Shown: one piece after another, positions 16,914 to 25,039 of the stretch
Layout of the letters: the number at the start of each line of letters is the position of its first letter
Position numbering within the stretch: position 1 is the stretch's first letter
Origin: Opitutia bacterium
GTDB lineage: Bacteria > Verrucomicrobiota > Verrucomicrobiia > Opitutales > T3Sed10-336
Direction of reading: 5' to 3'
Length of the DNA: 36,433 bases
Assembly: GCA_003558065.1 (NCBI GenBank)
Contig: PWMU01000095.1
Span: 1-36,433 of the forward strand
Made by a program: the position numbers and the translations under genes
The notes under the pieces: generated by a model
Seen by the model: only the letters and a program-made list of their open reading frames with translations
What the model was told of the DNA's origin: nothing
Database searches by the model: none

Positions 16914-17927
16914 GTGAAGTGTAAATTTGAATACGTACGTTACCGGCGGCATTTCCGTGAACCGCTTCAAACCGCGCACGGATCATGGAAGGTCCGCGAA
17001 GCGATTCTTGTGCGCCTGACCGATCCTGACGGAGCGTGCGGGTTCGGGGAAATCGCTCCGATCGAAGCCTTCGGGACCGAAAGCCCGGACAGAGCCGAAG
17101 CATCCTGCCGGGAACGGCGAGGGTGTTTTGATACCGCCGGATTGGAGGAGATTCCGGAAGACCTCCCTTGTTGCCGCTTTGCCTTGGAAAGCGCCGTGGC
17201 GGAGCTTTCGTGGTCGGGGGAGCATGATGAGGTGGCGCCGGACGACAGTCTGCCGGTGGCGGGACTGCTGCCCGCCGGCGGCGAGGCTGCGGACCGGGCG
17301 CGACGTCTCCGGAAGGAGGGCTTCGGGACCCTGAAATGGAAGATCGGTGTTCATCCTTTTTTCCGTGAACGCGAGTGGTTCCGGCGCCTGAGAGACGAGG
17401 TGCCTTCCGGAGTCCGCTGGCGCCTGGACGCCAACGGGGCACTCGACTGGAGGACGGCTCAAGAATGGGGAGGCGAACTGGCGGGCGCCTCGGTCGAGTT
17501 TCTCGAACAGCCCTTTCCGCCTTCAAAAATCGACGATATTTTGCGGCTTGCCGGCGATTTTCCGGTGCCGCTCGCACTCGATGAATCGGTCGGAACTCTG
17601 TCTTCGCTACGCCAATGGAGAGATCGCGGCTGGCCGGGGTTGTTTGTCGTCAAACCCGCGCTTGCCGGTTCGCCCGAACGGCTGGCGGCTTTTCTTCGGG
17701 AGAGGGGAGTGAAAGTGGTGTTTTCATCGGCCCTCGAGTCGGCCATCGGCATGAAGGCGGCGCTGGGAGTGGCGTTTGCCGGAGGACACGAACGTCGCGC
17801 CCTCGGATGGGGGACCGGGGACCTGTTCGGCGACGACGGTTTGTCTCCGCGGTGGGGCAGCAGGGTGTCGCGTGCCGAAGTCGAAACGATCAAGGCGGGG
17901 GAAACCTGGAAAAGGCTCGCAGGATGA
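16914..17927 (+). CDS. menC: o-Succinylbenzoate synthase (enolase superfamily)
   Basis: Dehydrates SHCHC to o-succinylbenzoate in menaquinone synthesis. It is 337 residues with a GTG start 8 bases after the permease stop. Enolase-superfamily catalytic residues are all present: K141/K143 in TLKWKIG, metal ligands D172 (RLDANG), E198 (EQPFPP) and D223 (ALDESVG), and K247 (VVKPALAG). FSSALESAIG follows. The capping domain starts YRRHFREPLQTAHG. Dipeptide epimerases and acyl-amino-acid racemases share this fold. The short sequence, the SALESAIG signature and the adjacent menE favour MenC. The stop overlaps the menE start (ATGA). Confidence 0.88.
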   Translation: MKCKFEYVRYRRHFREPLQTAHGSWKVREAILVRLTDPDGACGFGEIAPIEAFGTESPDRAEASCRERRGCFDTAGLEEIPEDLPCCRFALESAVAELSWSGEHDEVAPDDSLPVAGLLPAGGEAADRARRLRKEGFGTLKWKIGVHPFFREREWFRRLRDEVPSGVRWRLDANGALDWRTAQEWGGELAGASVEFLEQPFPPSKIDDILRLAGDFPVPLALDESVGTLSSLRQWRDRGWPGLFVVKPALAGSPERLAAFLRERGVKVVFSSALESAIGMKAALGVAFAGGHERRALGWGTGDLFGDDGLSPRWGSRVSRAEVETIKAGETWKRLAG

Positions 17928-19282
17928 ATCTGGGCGAAGAGTTGATCAGTGCCTTTGGAAATGGGCGGATGACCGGGGTGAATCCAGCTGTGTATCTCGA
18001 CGACTATCGCAAGCGGCTGAGTCGCCTGGGCCCGCAGGTGTTGTCGAAAGAAGTTCTGATATGCGAGCGGGATCCGGCTCGGTTCCTCGCGGCGCTGGCT
18101 GTTGCTTTGGCGGAACGGGCACGGATTTTCCTGGGGAATCCGGGTTGGGGTGAGGAGGAATGGGGGCAGGCCGGTGCGTATGTGAGGCCGCAGTCGGTCT
18201 TCGGTTCGGCGCTGCTCAAGGCGTCGCAGGATGGTTCGTCCCCGCGACAAACGGAGGGACCCATCATAGCGATTCCCACCGGAGGAACCGGGGGGCGGGT
18301 GCGCTTTGCCAGCCACACGGAAGCCACCCTGCGTGCGGCGGCTCAGGGGTTCGTACAGCACTTCGGAGGTGGTCCCATTGATTCCTGGTCCGGCCTTCCG
18401 TGTTTCCACGTCAGCGGACTCATGCCGGTGATCCGGGGTGTGCAAAGCGGCGGAACGTTCAACTGGGCCTCCGAACTCGATCCGGCACGGGTTCCCCGAG
18501 ACGGCGGAACGACGACAGTTCTCTCCCTCGTTCCGACCCAACTGGCGCGCCTGATGAAACAGGCCGGTATGTCGGAACTGCTCCGTCGCTTTTCAATCAT
18601 TTTGGTCGGTGGGGCGGCCCTTTCCGGCACTCTTCGGAATCACGCGCGAGAAGCAGGACTCCCGCTGGCGCCTTCGTACGGAATGACGGAAACCGCCGCC
18701 GCCATCTGCCTGGTTCGGCCATCCGAGTTTCTCGCGGGAGACGATTCCAGCGGCAAACCGCTGCCGCAGGTTCGGATTCAAGTGGAGGGCGCCGCTTCAC
18801 AATCCGGCAGCGAAGGGCGACTCCTGGTCGAAACACCAACGCTGTTTCGCGGTTACTGCTCCGAATCGGCCCCCCCTCCTTCCCCCTGGCCCACCGAAGA
18901 CACCGGTTATCTCGACGCCGCAGGCCGGCTGTTCGTTACCGGCAGAATACGGGCCACGATTAATACCGGCGGAGAAAAAGTGGATCCTCAGGAGGGCGAA
19001 AAGGTTCTTGTCGCCATGGGCCTGGCCGAGGAAGCACACGTATTCGGCATCCCGAACCGGGAATGGGGAGAATTGGTGGCGGCGGTTTACGTTCCTGCAG
19101 CAAGCGAATTCAAGGAATACAGAAATTTTCGAGAACTGATGAAAAAGAAGCTTGCCGGCCACAAGATCCCCAAGCACTGGATCTCTGTCACTGAAATTCC
19201 CCGCAACAGCCGGGGGAAACCGGATCCAGGCTTAATTCACGAACTGGTGGAAAGAAACAAGGGTATGATTTCAGATCAATAA
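17924..19282 (+). CDS. menE: o-Succinylbenzoate-CoA ligase, AMP-forming
   Basis: Activates o-succinylbenzoate with ATP and CoA for menaquinone synthesis. It is 452 residues, somewhat short for the ANL superfamily but normal for MenE. Motifs in order are IPTGGTGGRVRFASH (117-131, the phosphate-binding loop), SYGMTETAAAI (251-261), DTGYLDAAGRLFVTGR (326-341), INTGGEKVDPQEGE (346-359) and NSRGKPDPG with the catalytic Lys at 432. The phosphate loop lacks the usual Lys (Arg instead), and the TGDxG motif reads TGYLD, so activity should not be assumed blindly. Coupled to menC by an ATGA overlap. I rely on that neighbour for the substrate. Confidence 0.85.
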   Translation: MNLGEELISAFGNGRMTGVNPAVYLDDYRKRLSRLGPQVLSKEVLICERDPARFLAALAVALAERARIFLGNPGWGEEEWGQAGAYVRPQSVFGSALLKASQDGSSPRQTEGPIIAIPTGGTGGRVRFASHTEATLRAAAQGFVQHFGGGPIDSWSGLPCFHVSGLMPVIRGVQSGGTFNWASELDPARVPRDGGTTTVLSLVPTQLARLMKQAGMSELLRRFSIILVGGAALSGTLRNHAREAGLPLAPSYGMTETAAAICLVRPSEFLAGDDSSGKPLPQVRIQVEGAASQSGSEGRLLVETPTLFRGYCSESAPPPSPWPTEDTGYLDAAGRLFVTGRIRATINTGGEKVDPQEGEKVLVAMGLAEEAHVFGIPNREWGELVAAVYVPAASEFKEYRNFRELMKKKLAGHKIPKHWISVTEIPRNSRGKPDPGLIHELVERNKGMISDQ

Positions 19283-19438
19283 TCAGGCCGGTCTAATGAG
19301 AGTCGATAGTGCCGGCGTTTTGTGGAGTGGAGGTCCTGACCTTGGCCGCGGGGAAGTCGAGAAAGGCCGCTTTTCAGGAAGTTTTGACATCGCGATGATT
19401 GAGCTCTCTCTTGAATTGACCGGGCGCTGGTGAAAAAA

Positions 19439-21232
19439 ATGAATAAAACTGAGATCGCGGAGGTCCTTAAGGAGATCGGGGTGTTGTTGGAGTTGAAGGG
19501 GCAGAATCCCTTCAAGGTTAGGGCCTATCAAAGTGGCTCCCGGGCATTGGAGAACCTTGAGGAGGATCTTGGGCAAGTGCTAGCCGAGGAACGGCTGGAC
19601 AAGGTTTCCGGGATCGGAAAGGCATTGGCTGAAAAAATTGAGACGCTTTATCAGACGGGTGAATTGCCCTTTTACCAAGAACTGAAGGATTCCATTCCGC
19701 CCGGTTTGATTGAAATGCTGGAGATTCCCGGTCTGGGACCGAAGAAGGTCAAGGCGTTGCACGGTAAGCTCGGTATCGAAACGATCGACGAACTGACGGA
19801 GGCCTGTCAGAATAACCAGATTTCTGCTCTGGAAGGTTTTGGGGCGAAGTCCCAGGAGAAGATCCTTTCCGGGATCAAAAACCGGGAAGCCTACGCGAAA
19901 CGCCATCTTTGGTGGGAGGCGTTCATCATTGCCGAATCGATTCTGGAACATCTCCGGGGGCTTTCGGGGGTGGAGCGGGCCGAGTATGCAGGCAGTTTGC
20001 GGCGCGGGTTGGAGACCGTGGGAGATATCGATTTTATCGTCGCGTCAAGCACCCCGTCGCCGATCATGGATTGGTTTACCGGCATGGACGAGGCTGTCGA
20101 AGTGACCGCCCACGGGGAAACCAAGTCGAGCGTTCGGCTTGCGGGAGGGCTGCAAGCGGATATACGGGTGGTGCCGGTCGACCGGTTCCCCTTTGCCTTG
20201 CATCACTTTACCGGTTCCAAAGATCACAATGTACGGATGAGGCAACGGGCCATCAGCGGGGGCTACAGTTTGAGCGAATGGGGGTTGGTGCGCGAGGAAG
20301 GCGGGGGGCGCAAGCGGTTTCCCCCGGGCGGGCACGGGGTCAAGGCGGCTCCCGGTTCCCCTGAGGACATCCGGGACGAAGCGGGGCTTTTCAGTTTTCT
20401 CGGTCTGCACTATATTCCGCCGGAATTGCGGGAAGGGTTGGATGAAATCGAGGCGGCGGAGAAAGACGGGATTCCGCGCCTGGTCGAAGCAGGGGATATT
20501 CGGGGAGTTTTCCATAACCACACCACCGCCAGTGACGGGCGTCATACGCTCGAGGAAATGGTGCGGGCGGCGCAGGATCGCGGGTGGGAGTACCTCGGTA
20601 TCGCCGATCATTCCAAATCGAGTTTTCAGGCGAACGGTTTGACCGAGGCCCGGCTGGAGAAGCAGGTGGCCCGCATCCGGGAACTGAACCTGTCGGAAGC
20701 GTTTTCGGTCCATGTTTTTTCCGGAGTGGAATGCGATATTCTGCCGGACGGCAGGCTCGATTTCGATGACGAAGTGCTCGCGACACTGGACTACGTGGTC
20801 GCCTCCGTTCATTCGTCCTTCACTCAGGGGGAGAAGGAGATGACCCGCCGCCTGATCCGCGCGATCGAGCATCCTTCCGTGACCATGCTCGGCCATTTGA
20901 CCGGACGGTTGCTGCTGGCGCGTGAAGGGTATGCGGTGAATCCGGCGAAAATTATCGATGCGGCGGCGGCCAATGGAGTGATTCTGGAGATTAATGCGCA
21001 CCCGCGCCGCCTGGATATGGACTGGCGGCATTGGAAGCGCGCCGCGGCGAAGGGGGTGCTGGCGAGTGTCAATCCGGACGCGCACGACGTTAAGGGATTT
21101 GAGTATGTTCGCGCCGGAGTCACCGTGGCGCGCAAGGGATGGCTGACCAGGGCCTCGGTGTTTAACACCCGGTCGCTCGAGCAGGTTAGGGAATATCTGG
21201 AGGGACGAAAGCGGGGGATTCGCATCGTTTGA
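19439..21232 (+). CDS. polX: DNA polymerase/3'-5' exonuclease PolX
   Basis: Family X DNA polymerase fused to a PHP phosphoesterase domain, a base-excision-repair gap-filling enzyme in bacteria. It is 597 residues from ATG 19439; a GTG nine bases earlier is also possible. The 8-kDa domain and helix-hairpin-helix motifs cover residues 1-140 ([28 protein letters not shown]). The polymerase core has [16 protein letters not shown] with D196/D198 and the third Asp at D241 (ADIRVV). [15 protein letters not shown] follows. The PHP domain has HNHTTASDG (H359/H361), [35 protein letters not shown] and PDAHD, so the metal site looks complete. It stands alone after a 156-base spacer. Confidence 0.96.
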   Translation: MNKTEIAEVLKEIGVLLELKGQNPFKVRAYQSGSRALENLEEDLGQVLAEERLDKVSGIGKALAEKIETLYQTGELPFYQELKDSIPPGLIEMLEIPGLGPKKVKALHGKLGIETIDELTEACQNNQISALEGFGAKSQEKILSGIKNREAYAKRHLWWEAFIIAESILEHLRGLSGVERAEYAGSLRRGLETVGDIDFIVASSTPSPIMDWFTGMDEAVEVTAHGETKSSVRLAGGLQADIRVVPVDRFPFALHHFTGSKDHNVRMRQRAISGGYSLSEWGLVREEGGGRKRFPPGGHGVKAAPGSPEDIRDEAGLFSFLGLHYIPPELREGLDEIEAAEKDGIPRLVEAGDIRGVFHNHTTASDGRHTLEEMVRAAQDRGWEYLGIADHSKSSFQANGLTEARLEKQVARIRELNLSEAFSVHVFSGVECDILPDGRLDFDDEVLATLDYVVASVHSSFTQGEKEMTRRLIRAIEHPSVTMLGHLTGRLLLAREGYAVNPAKIIDAAAANGVILEINAHPRRLDMDWRHWKRAAAKGVLASVNPDAHDVKGFEYVRAGVTVARKGWLTRASVFNTRSLEQVREYLEGRKRGIRIV

Positions 21233-21317
21233 AGCCTCTAAAGAAGTTTACATCATCGCTGTTCTGGCGATAATGGAGAAGAGTAGTCAACAAAATCATC
21301 AAAAAAGGGGTGGGATT

Positions 21318-21773
21318 ATGAAAAAGCAGGTAGTGTTTTTCTGTTCAGGGGTTCTTGTCGGTGGGTTAATTCTTGCCGGGTGTTCGGTCGACGAAGACTC
21401 GGAGGCTTATGAGGAACTCCAGGAGCTTCGCGATGACGCCCGCGAGAGGCTCGAGGCGGCGCCTGATTTTGGCGAAGAGGTAAGGGATTCGTTTGTCGAG
21501 GAGATGGAGGCAAAGAAGGCCGAGTTCGACGAGGAGATTGAAGCACTCGAGGCGCGGGCTGAAGAAGCGGGCGACGAAGCTGCGGAGCGCTACCAAGAAG
21601 CGAAAGAGCAGCTGATCGAGGCGCGCGACCGATTCTCCGACCGTCTTGGCATGACCCGTGAGGCGACTCCGGATACCTGGGACGAGGTGAAGGCCGAGGT
21701 TTCCGAAGCGGGTGACGAGGTCGGCGAGGCTCTTGCCGATGCGAAAGAAGCCCTGGACGTCGACGATGATTGA
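21318..21773 (+). CDS. Small acidic coiled-coil lipoprotein
   Basis: 151 residues; I do not recognise a named family. The N-terminus is a lipoprotein signal (MKKQVVFFCSGVLVGG) with lipobox LAGC, giving a lipidated Cys followed by Ser, so probable outer-membrane sorting by general rules. The rest is almost wholly Glu/Asp/Ala/Lys/Arg and alpha-helical, with heptad-like spacing (EEVRDSFVEEMEAKKAEFDEEIEALEARAEEAG). It ends in an acidic tail, so it is probably an elongated coiled coil in the periplasm. GGGGTGGGA just upstream supports the ATG at 21318 over the in-frame ATG at 21273. A general cell-envelope role is plausible but unproven. Confidence 0.8.
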   Translation: MKKQVVFFCSGVLVGGLILAGCSVDEDSEAYEELQELRDDARERLEAAPDFGEEVRDSFVEEMEAKKAEFDEEIEALEARAEEAGDEAAERYQEAKEQLIEARDRFSDRLGMTREATPDTWDEVKAEVSEAGDEVGEALADAKEALDVDDD

Positions 21774-22353
21774 TTGCCCAAAGGCGCCCGCCGCGGTGCA
21801 GGCGTTCCGGGGCGAGGCGACCAGGAGTCTGTCGGGCTTTGCTGACAGACTCCTGAAAGGGACAGGGGGCCGGACGGGGAGGGAGCCGGCGAGTGGTTTT
21901 CCCCCTCGCTCCGTTCCCTGGCCCTCGAAAGCCTCATGATCCGGGATGCCGGGTCGGGCTTGAGGGGTGATTGGGTCTGTGCCGGCTGTGTCGTCTGAGC
22001 CGGGTTCCGTGAGGAACCTTGTTGGTTTTTCGCTACTTGGGCTGCTTCGAAAGCAAGGCTGACCGGCCTGTGGGCGAGTGCGGGATCGTTCGGAAATTCG
22101 GGAGCGGCGGGCCCTTTTGGCACCGGAATTACCTTCCCGCGGGCAACTTCACTGCTTTTGTGTGCGGAAATGTCCGTATTTCCTTGCATTTCCCCAGTCA
22201 GCCTGCATGAGTGTGGGTCTAAAGAGGTTTGTCCGTTCTACTTCCGAGAAACTACCCGGATTCGTCTATGCACGGTGTATAGATGGTTAGATTCCGAGAT
22301 TCGCAGGCAGAGGGCGCAGCTAAAGGTTAATGACAAACGCTCTGTGATCGATT
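21774..22353. other. 580-base stretch between lipoprotein and RRM genes
   Basis: I find no credible gene. The longest open frame, on the minus strand to 22189, has Ser/Pro/Ala-rich shadow composition and overlaps the lipoprotein gene. The stretch contains the 12-bp inverted repeat at 21822-21855. It also has a smaller perfect one, GGAAAT (22166-22171) with ATTTCC (22178-22183), about 170 bases before the RRM start. The last 150 bases are less GC-rich and presumably hold the RRM gene promoter and a long leader. No ribosome-binding site precedes 22354. Confidence 0.5.
21822..21855. repeat. 12-bp perfect inverted repeat, 10-base loop
   Basis: CAGGAGTCTGTC (21822-21833) is matched by GACAGACTCCTG (21844-21855) around a 10-base loop, GGGCTTTGCT. 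It starts 48 bases after the lipoprotein stop. No T-run follows on either strand, so a factor-independent terminator is unlikely. It could be an mRNA-stabilising 3' hairpin or a dispersed palindromic (REP-like) unit. Only one copy is present in the window. Confidence 0.75.
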
Positions 22354-22710
22354 ATGAAGTTATATGTAGGTAATCTGCCATTCAGTGCGACCCGGGAAGA
22401 TATCGAGGAAGTGTTCGAGCCTTACGGCCCAATTGAAGATATTCACATTGTCACGGACCGTGAGACACAGCGCCCCCGCGGGTTCGCATTTGTGACTCTG
22501 GGCGAAAAGTCGCAGGCAATCAAAGCAGTAGAAGCGCTTCACGAAAGCGAAATGGAAGGAAGGAAACTGGTGGTCAACGAAGCTCGTCCTCGCGAAGAAG
22601 GTGGCGGCGGTCGCTCGTTTGGCGGCGGTGGCGGCGGCGGTGGCGGCCGCAAGTCATTCGGCGGTGGAGGACATCGTGGCGGCGGACGTTCGGACTACGG
22701 CCGGCGTTAA
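22354..22710 (+). CDS. RRM-domain glycine-rich RNA-binding protein
   Basis: 118 residues. Residues 1-77 form one RNA recognition motif with RNP2 LYVGNLPF (3-10) and RNP1 RGFAFVTL (42-49), whose aromatic residues stack on RNA bases. Residues 83-118 are Gly-rich with Ser, Arg and Phe ([23 protein letters not shown]). This layout matches the cyanobacterial and other bacterial RBPs linked to cold response. Expected role: cytoplasmic RNA chaperone. It has its own strong terminator 28 bases downstream and a long upstream non-coding stretch, so it is probably monocistronic and leader-regulated. The start has no Shine-Dalgarno sequence. Confidence 0.95.
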   Translation: MKLYVGNLPFSATREDIEEVFEPYGPIEDIHIVTDRETQRPRGFAFVTLGEKSQAIKAVEALHESEMEGRKLVVNEARPREEGGGGRSFGGGGGGGGGRKSFGGGGHRGGGRSDYGRR

Positions 22711-22738
22711 GCCTGATACACGCTTAATTCATTTTGGC

Positions 22739-22772
22739 AAAGCACCACCCGATTTCGGGTGGTGCTTTTTTT
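22739..22772 (+). terminator. Strong intrinsic terminator of the RRM gene
   Basis: AAGCACCACCCGA pairs perfectly with TCGGGTGGTGCTT around a tiny T-rich loop and runs into seven Ts at 22766-22772. It is the clearest terminator in the window and ends the RRM transcript. Confidence 0.95.
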
Positions 22773-22896
22773 GGCGACGGATTTCGCCGTCTCTTCCTCC
22801 CGCGGGCGACGGGGTCCCAGGTCGAATGGCGCTCGGTTAGAGGGCTCGATCGGAGGGATTGGGCTTATGGAGAATGGGAGATTCAGGCCGGCTCAT

Positions 22897-22985
22897 GGAC
22901 ACACCCCACCATGCTGGCGCATGGTCCCCCTTCTCCAGGGGGGACTTTTCAGGGATTCCCCTCTGGAGAGCTGTGGGGTGTGTCC
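22897..22985. repeat. 89-bp element with 13-bp terminal inverted repeats
   Basis: GGACACACCCCAC (22897-22909) and GTGGGGTGTGTCC (22973-22985) are perfect inverted repeats. Between them are further stems: CCATGC/GCATGG (22909-22914 with 22919-22924), GTCCCCC/GGGGGAC (22924-22930 with 22939-22945), and the short GGGATTCCC and CTCTGGAGAG. The whole would fold as a closed stem carrying several hairpins. It fills the middle of the 335-base gap between the RRM terminator and the CBS protein gene (22711-23045), where I see no gene. It resembles a small non-autonomous palindromic element. No target duplication is obvious. Confidence 0.7.
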
Positions 22986-23045
22986 GTTGTGCCTGCGGCA
23001 CCCATCCGCCCATCGATCTACCCGCTTATCCGAGTAGCATTCCTC

Positions 23046-23489
23046 TTAGGTCGGGTAACCGCCGCTGATGTAATTGAGCAGGTTGTCGATATAACTCTCG
23101 TGCTCACGGACGAGCCATCGGGTCAGGTCTCCGATGGAGACCATGCCGAGCAGTTTGCCGTCTTCCATCACGGGGATGTGGCGGCAGCGTTTCTCGGACA
23201 TGATTTTCATAGCGTTTTCAACGGTGACGGAGCGCTTTATCGTTACCAGTTTCGAGCTCATCACCTCATGTACCTTGGTGGCATCCGGTGATTTGCCGGC
23301 GTCGACAATCCGAACGAGCACGTCCCGTTCGGTAAACATGCCGACCGGCTTGTCATCGTGAACAACCAGAAGGGCGCCGATTTTTTTCTCATTCATGAGC
23401 TGGACCGCTTCTTTGACAGTGGATTCGGGACTTACGGAATGGACTTGAAAGCCCTTGTGTGCGAGGATGTCTGATACGGGCGTGTTCAT
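23046..23489 (-). CDS. Two-CBS-domain protein
   Basis: 147 residues from the ATG at 23489 (MNTPVSDILAHKG), made of a tandem pair of CBS domains (Bateman module). The first runs about 10-62 (VSPESTVKEAVQLMNEKKIGALLVV, then GMFTERDVLVRIV). The second runs about 75-130 (VMSSKLVTIKRSVTVENAMKIM, then CRHIPVMEDGKLLGMVSIGDLTRWLV). Such stand-alone modules bind adenine nucleotides (AMP, ATP, NAD or SAM) and modulate partners. The ligand here is unknown. It lies 86 bases after nuoN on the same strand and may be read with the complex I operon, hinting at an energy- or redox-sensing role, though that is inference. Confidence 0.9.
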   Translation of the reverse strand: MNTPVSDILAHKGFQVHSVSPESTVKEAVQLMNEKKIGALLVVHDDKPVGMFTERDVLVRIVDAGKSPDATKVHEVMSSKLVTIKRSVTVENAMKIMSEKRCRHIPVMEDGKLLGMVSIGDLTRWLVREHESYIDNLLNYISGGYPT

Positions 23490-23575
23490 GGCATTGGCTG
23501 GTTTGGGAGTTGAATGTGGCGCCGGCGCTCCCGGCGGGTTGAGCCTGGCGGCGATCCGACGGTCTGAACTGCCGG

Positions 23576-25039
23576 TTACAGGATTCCGGCGAGGCTTTCG
23601 GCGACAGATTGGATAAGGTTGATCATCGGTTCCGGGTAGACTCCGATGGCGATCGTGAAGAGAGCGAGCAGGACCAGTATGGTCACCACGCTCGCAGAGA
23701 AGGGAGGGGCGGCTGCACTGCCTCGCTCTTTTACGGTATTCCCGTCCGCACTGGAATACATGGCAACTACGACACGCAGGTAGTAGTAGAGTCCGATGGC
23801 GCTGGAAGCGGCCAAAAGAATAAGAAGTGTCCAAAGGCCGGCGCCCGTACCGGCCCCGATCAGAAAGAATTTGCCCATAAAACCGGCGCTCAAGGGAAGA
23901 CCCAGCAGAGAAAAGAGTGCGATCGAAAGCAGCGCGGCCGGCCCGGGCCGCAGCCAGAAGAGTCCCCGGTAATCCTCCACTGTGTCGGCCTCCTGGTCGG
24001 TCGGGGAAAGGAAGCCGATCGTTCCGAACGCGATGAGTGTGGCGGCGAAATACGTGACCAGGTAAAAGGTTGCCGCGGCGGCGCCGTTGGTCCCGCCTGC
24101 GATGAAGGCGACGAGGAGGTACCCGAAATGAGCGATGGAGGAATAGGCGAGGATGCGTTTGATGTTGTCCTGAAGGAGGGCGAGCAGGTTGCCCGCAATC
24201 ATGGAGGAGGCGGCGACCACGGCAAGGACGAGGAAGAGGCCGGAGTGGAGTTCCAGATCGATTCCGGAGAAGAGCCGCAGCAGAACGGCGACCACGCATC
24301 CCTTTGAAACTGTTGCCAGGTAGGCCGTGACGGGTGCCGGAGCGCCCTGATAGATGTCCGGCGTCCACATGTGGAAGGGTACGACGGAGAGCTTGAATCC
24401 GGCTCCGGCGAGGATGAGCACGGAACCCGCCAGGAGGTAGGGGGACCGGACACCTCCGTCGCGAGTGAGGCTCTCGACGATGGCCGCAAATTCCATCGTG
24501 CCGAGTTCGGCATAAATCAGAGCCATGCCAAACAGCAGAAACGCGGAAGTCGCCGCCGCCAGGAAGAGGTATTTGACCGCCGCTTCCACCGCTTTTTCCT
24601 TGGTGAAAAGGTACCCAATCATTACGTACAGGGAAACCGAAAGAAGCTCCAGACCGAGGAAGAAGCTGACGAAGTGATCGGAAACCGCGAGTGTCAGTGC
24701 TCCGAGAACGGACAGCAGCAACAGGATATAGAATTCGCCCCGTTCCATCCGGTACTTTTCCAGGTAGCTGTGGGAGAGAACGGTTACTGCGAACGAAGCG
24801 ACCAGGAGAAGTCCAAGGTAAAAGATGGCGAAGTCGTCGATGAGGACAAGCGGAGCGATCCGGTAAGGCTCGCCGCCCCAGGCAAGAGGCAGGCATGCGC
24901 CGGCGAGCAGCAGGCCGGCCAGTGTCAGGATTGCGGAAACGGTCTGGTTGCGGTAAAAGGAAATCACCAGCATGACCGTCACCGCCGTTGCGGCGACGAC
25001 GACCAGAGGAAGGCTCATCTGGAGGTCGAGCAGTGTCAT
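23576..25039 (-). CDS. nuoN: NADH-quinone oxidoreductase subunit N
   Basis: Antiporter-like proton-pumping membrane subunit of complex I; 487 residues, about 14 membrane helices. Conserved features are the Glu in FFLGLELLSVSLYVMIGYL, the buried Lys in ILAGAGFKLSVVPFHMWTPD, and YQGAPAPVTAYLATVSKGC. The next stretch includes IKRILAYSSIAHFGYLLVA. Its ATG overlaps the nuoM TGA (ATGA), as at each L-M-N junction here. It is the last nuo gene, in the standard bacterial order. Confidence 0.97.
   Translation of the reverse strand: MTLLDLQMSLPLVVVAATAVTVMLVISFYRNQTVSAILTLAGLLLAGACLPLAWGGEPYRIAPLVLIDDFAIFYLGLLLVASFAVTVLSHSYLEKYRMERGEFYILLLLSVLGALTLAVSDHFVSFFLGLELLSVSLYVMIGYLFTKEKAVEAAVKYLFLAAATSAFLLFGMALIYAELGTMEFAAIVESLTRDGGVRSPYLLAGSVLILAGAGFKLSVVPFHMWTPDIYQGAPAPVTAYLATVSKGCVVAVLLRLFSGIDLELHSGLFLVLAVVAASSMIAGNLLALLQDNIKRILAYSSIAHFGYLLVAFIAGGTNGAAAATFYLVTYFAATLIAFGTIGFLSPTDQEADTVEDYRGLFWLRPGPAALLSIALFSLLGLPLSAGFMGKFFLIGAGTGAGLWTLLILLAASSAIGLYYYLRVVVAMYSSADGNTVKERGSAAAPPFSASVVTILVLLALFTIAIGVYPEPMINLIQSVAESLAGIL

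Noticed and set aside
16914-17927. Dipeptide epimerase instead of MenC
   Set aside because: The enolase-fold residues fit both, but the coupled downstream acyl-CoA ligase and the SALESAIG signature favour o-succinylbenzoate synthase.
21590-22189. 199-residue minus-strand open frame covering part of the 580-base gap
   Set aside because: Low-complexity Ser/Pro/Ala sequence, overlapping the lipoprotein gene, with no ribosome-binding site or homology that I recognise.
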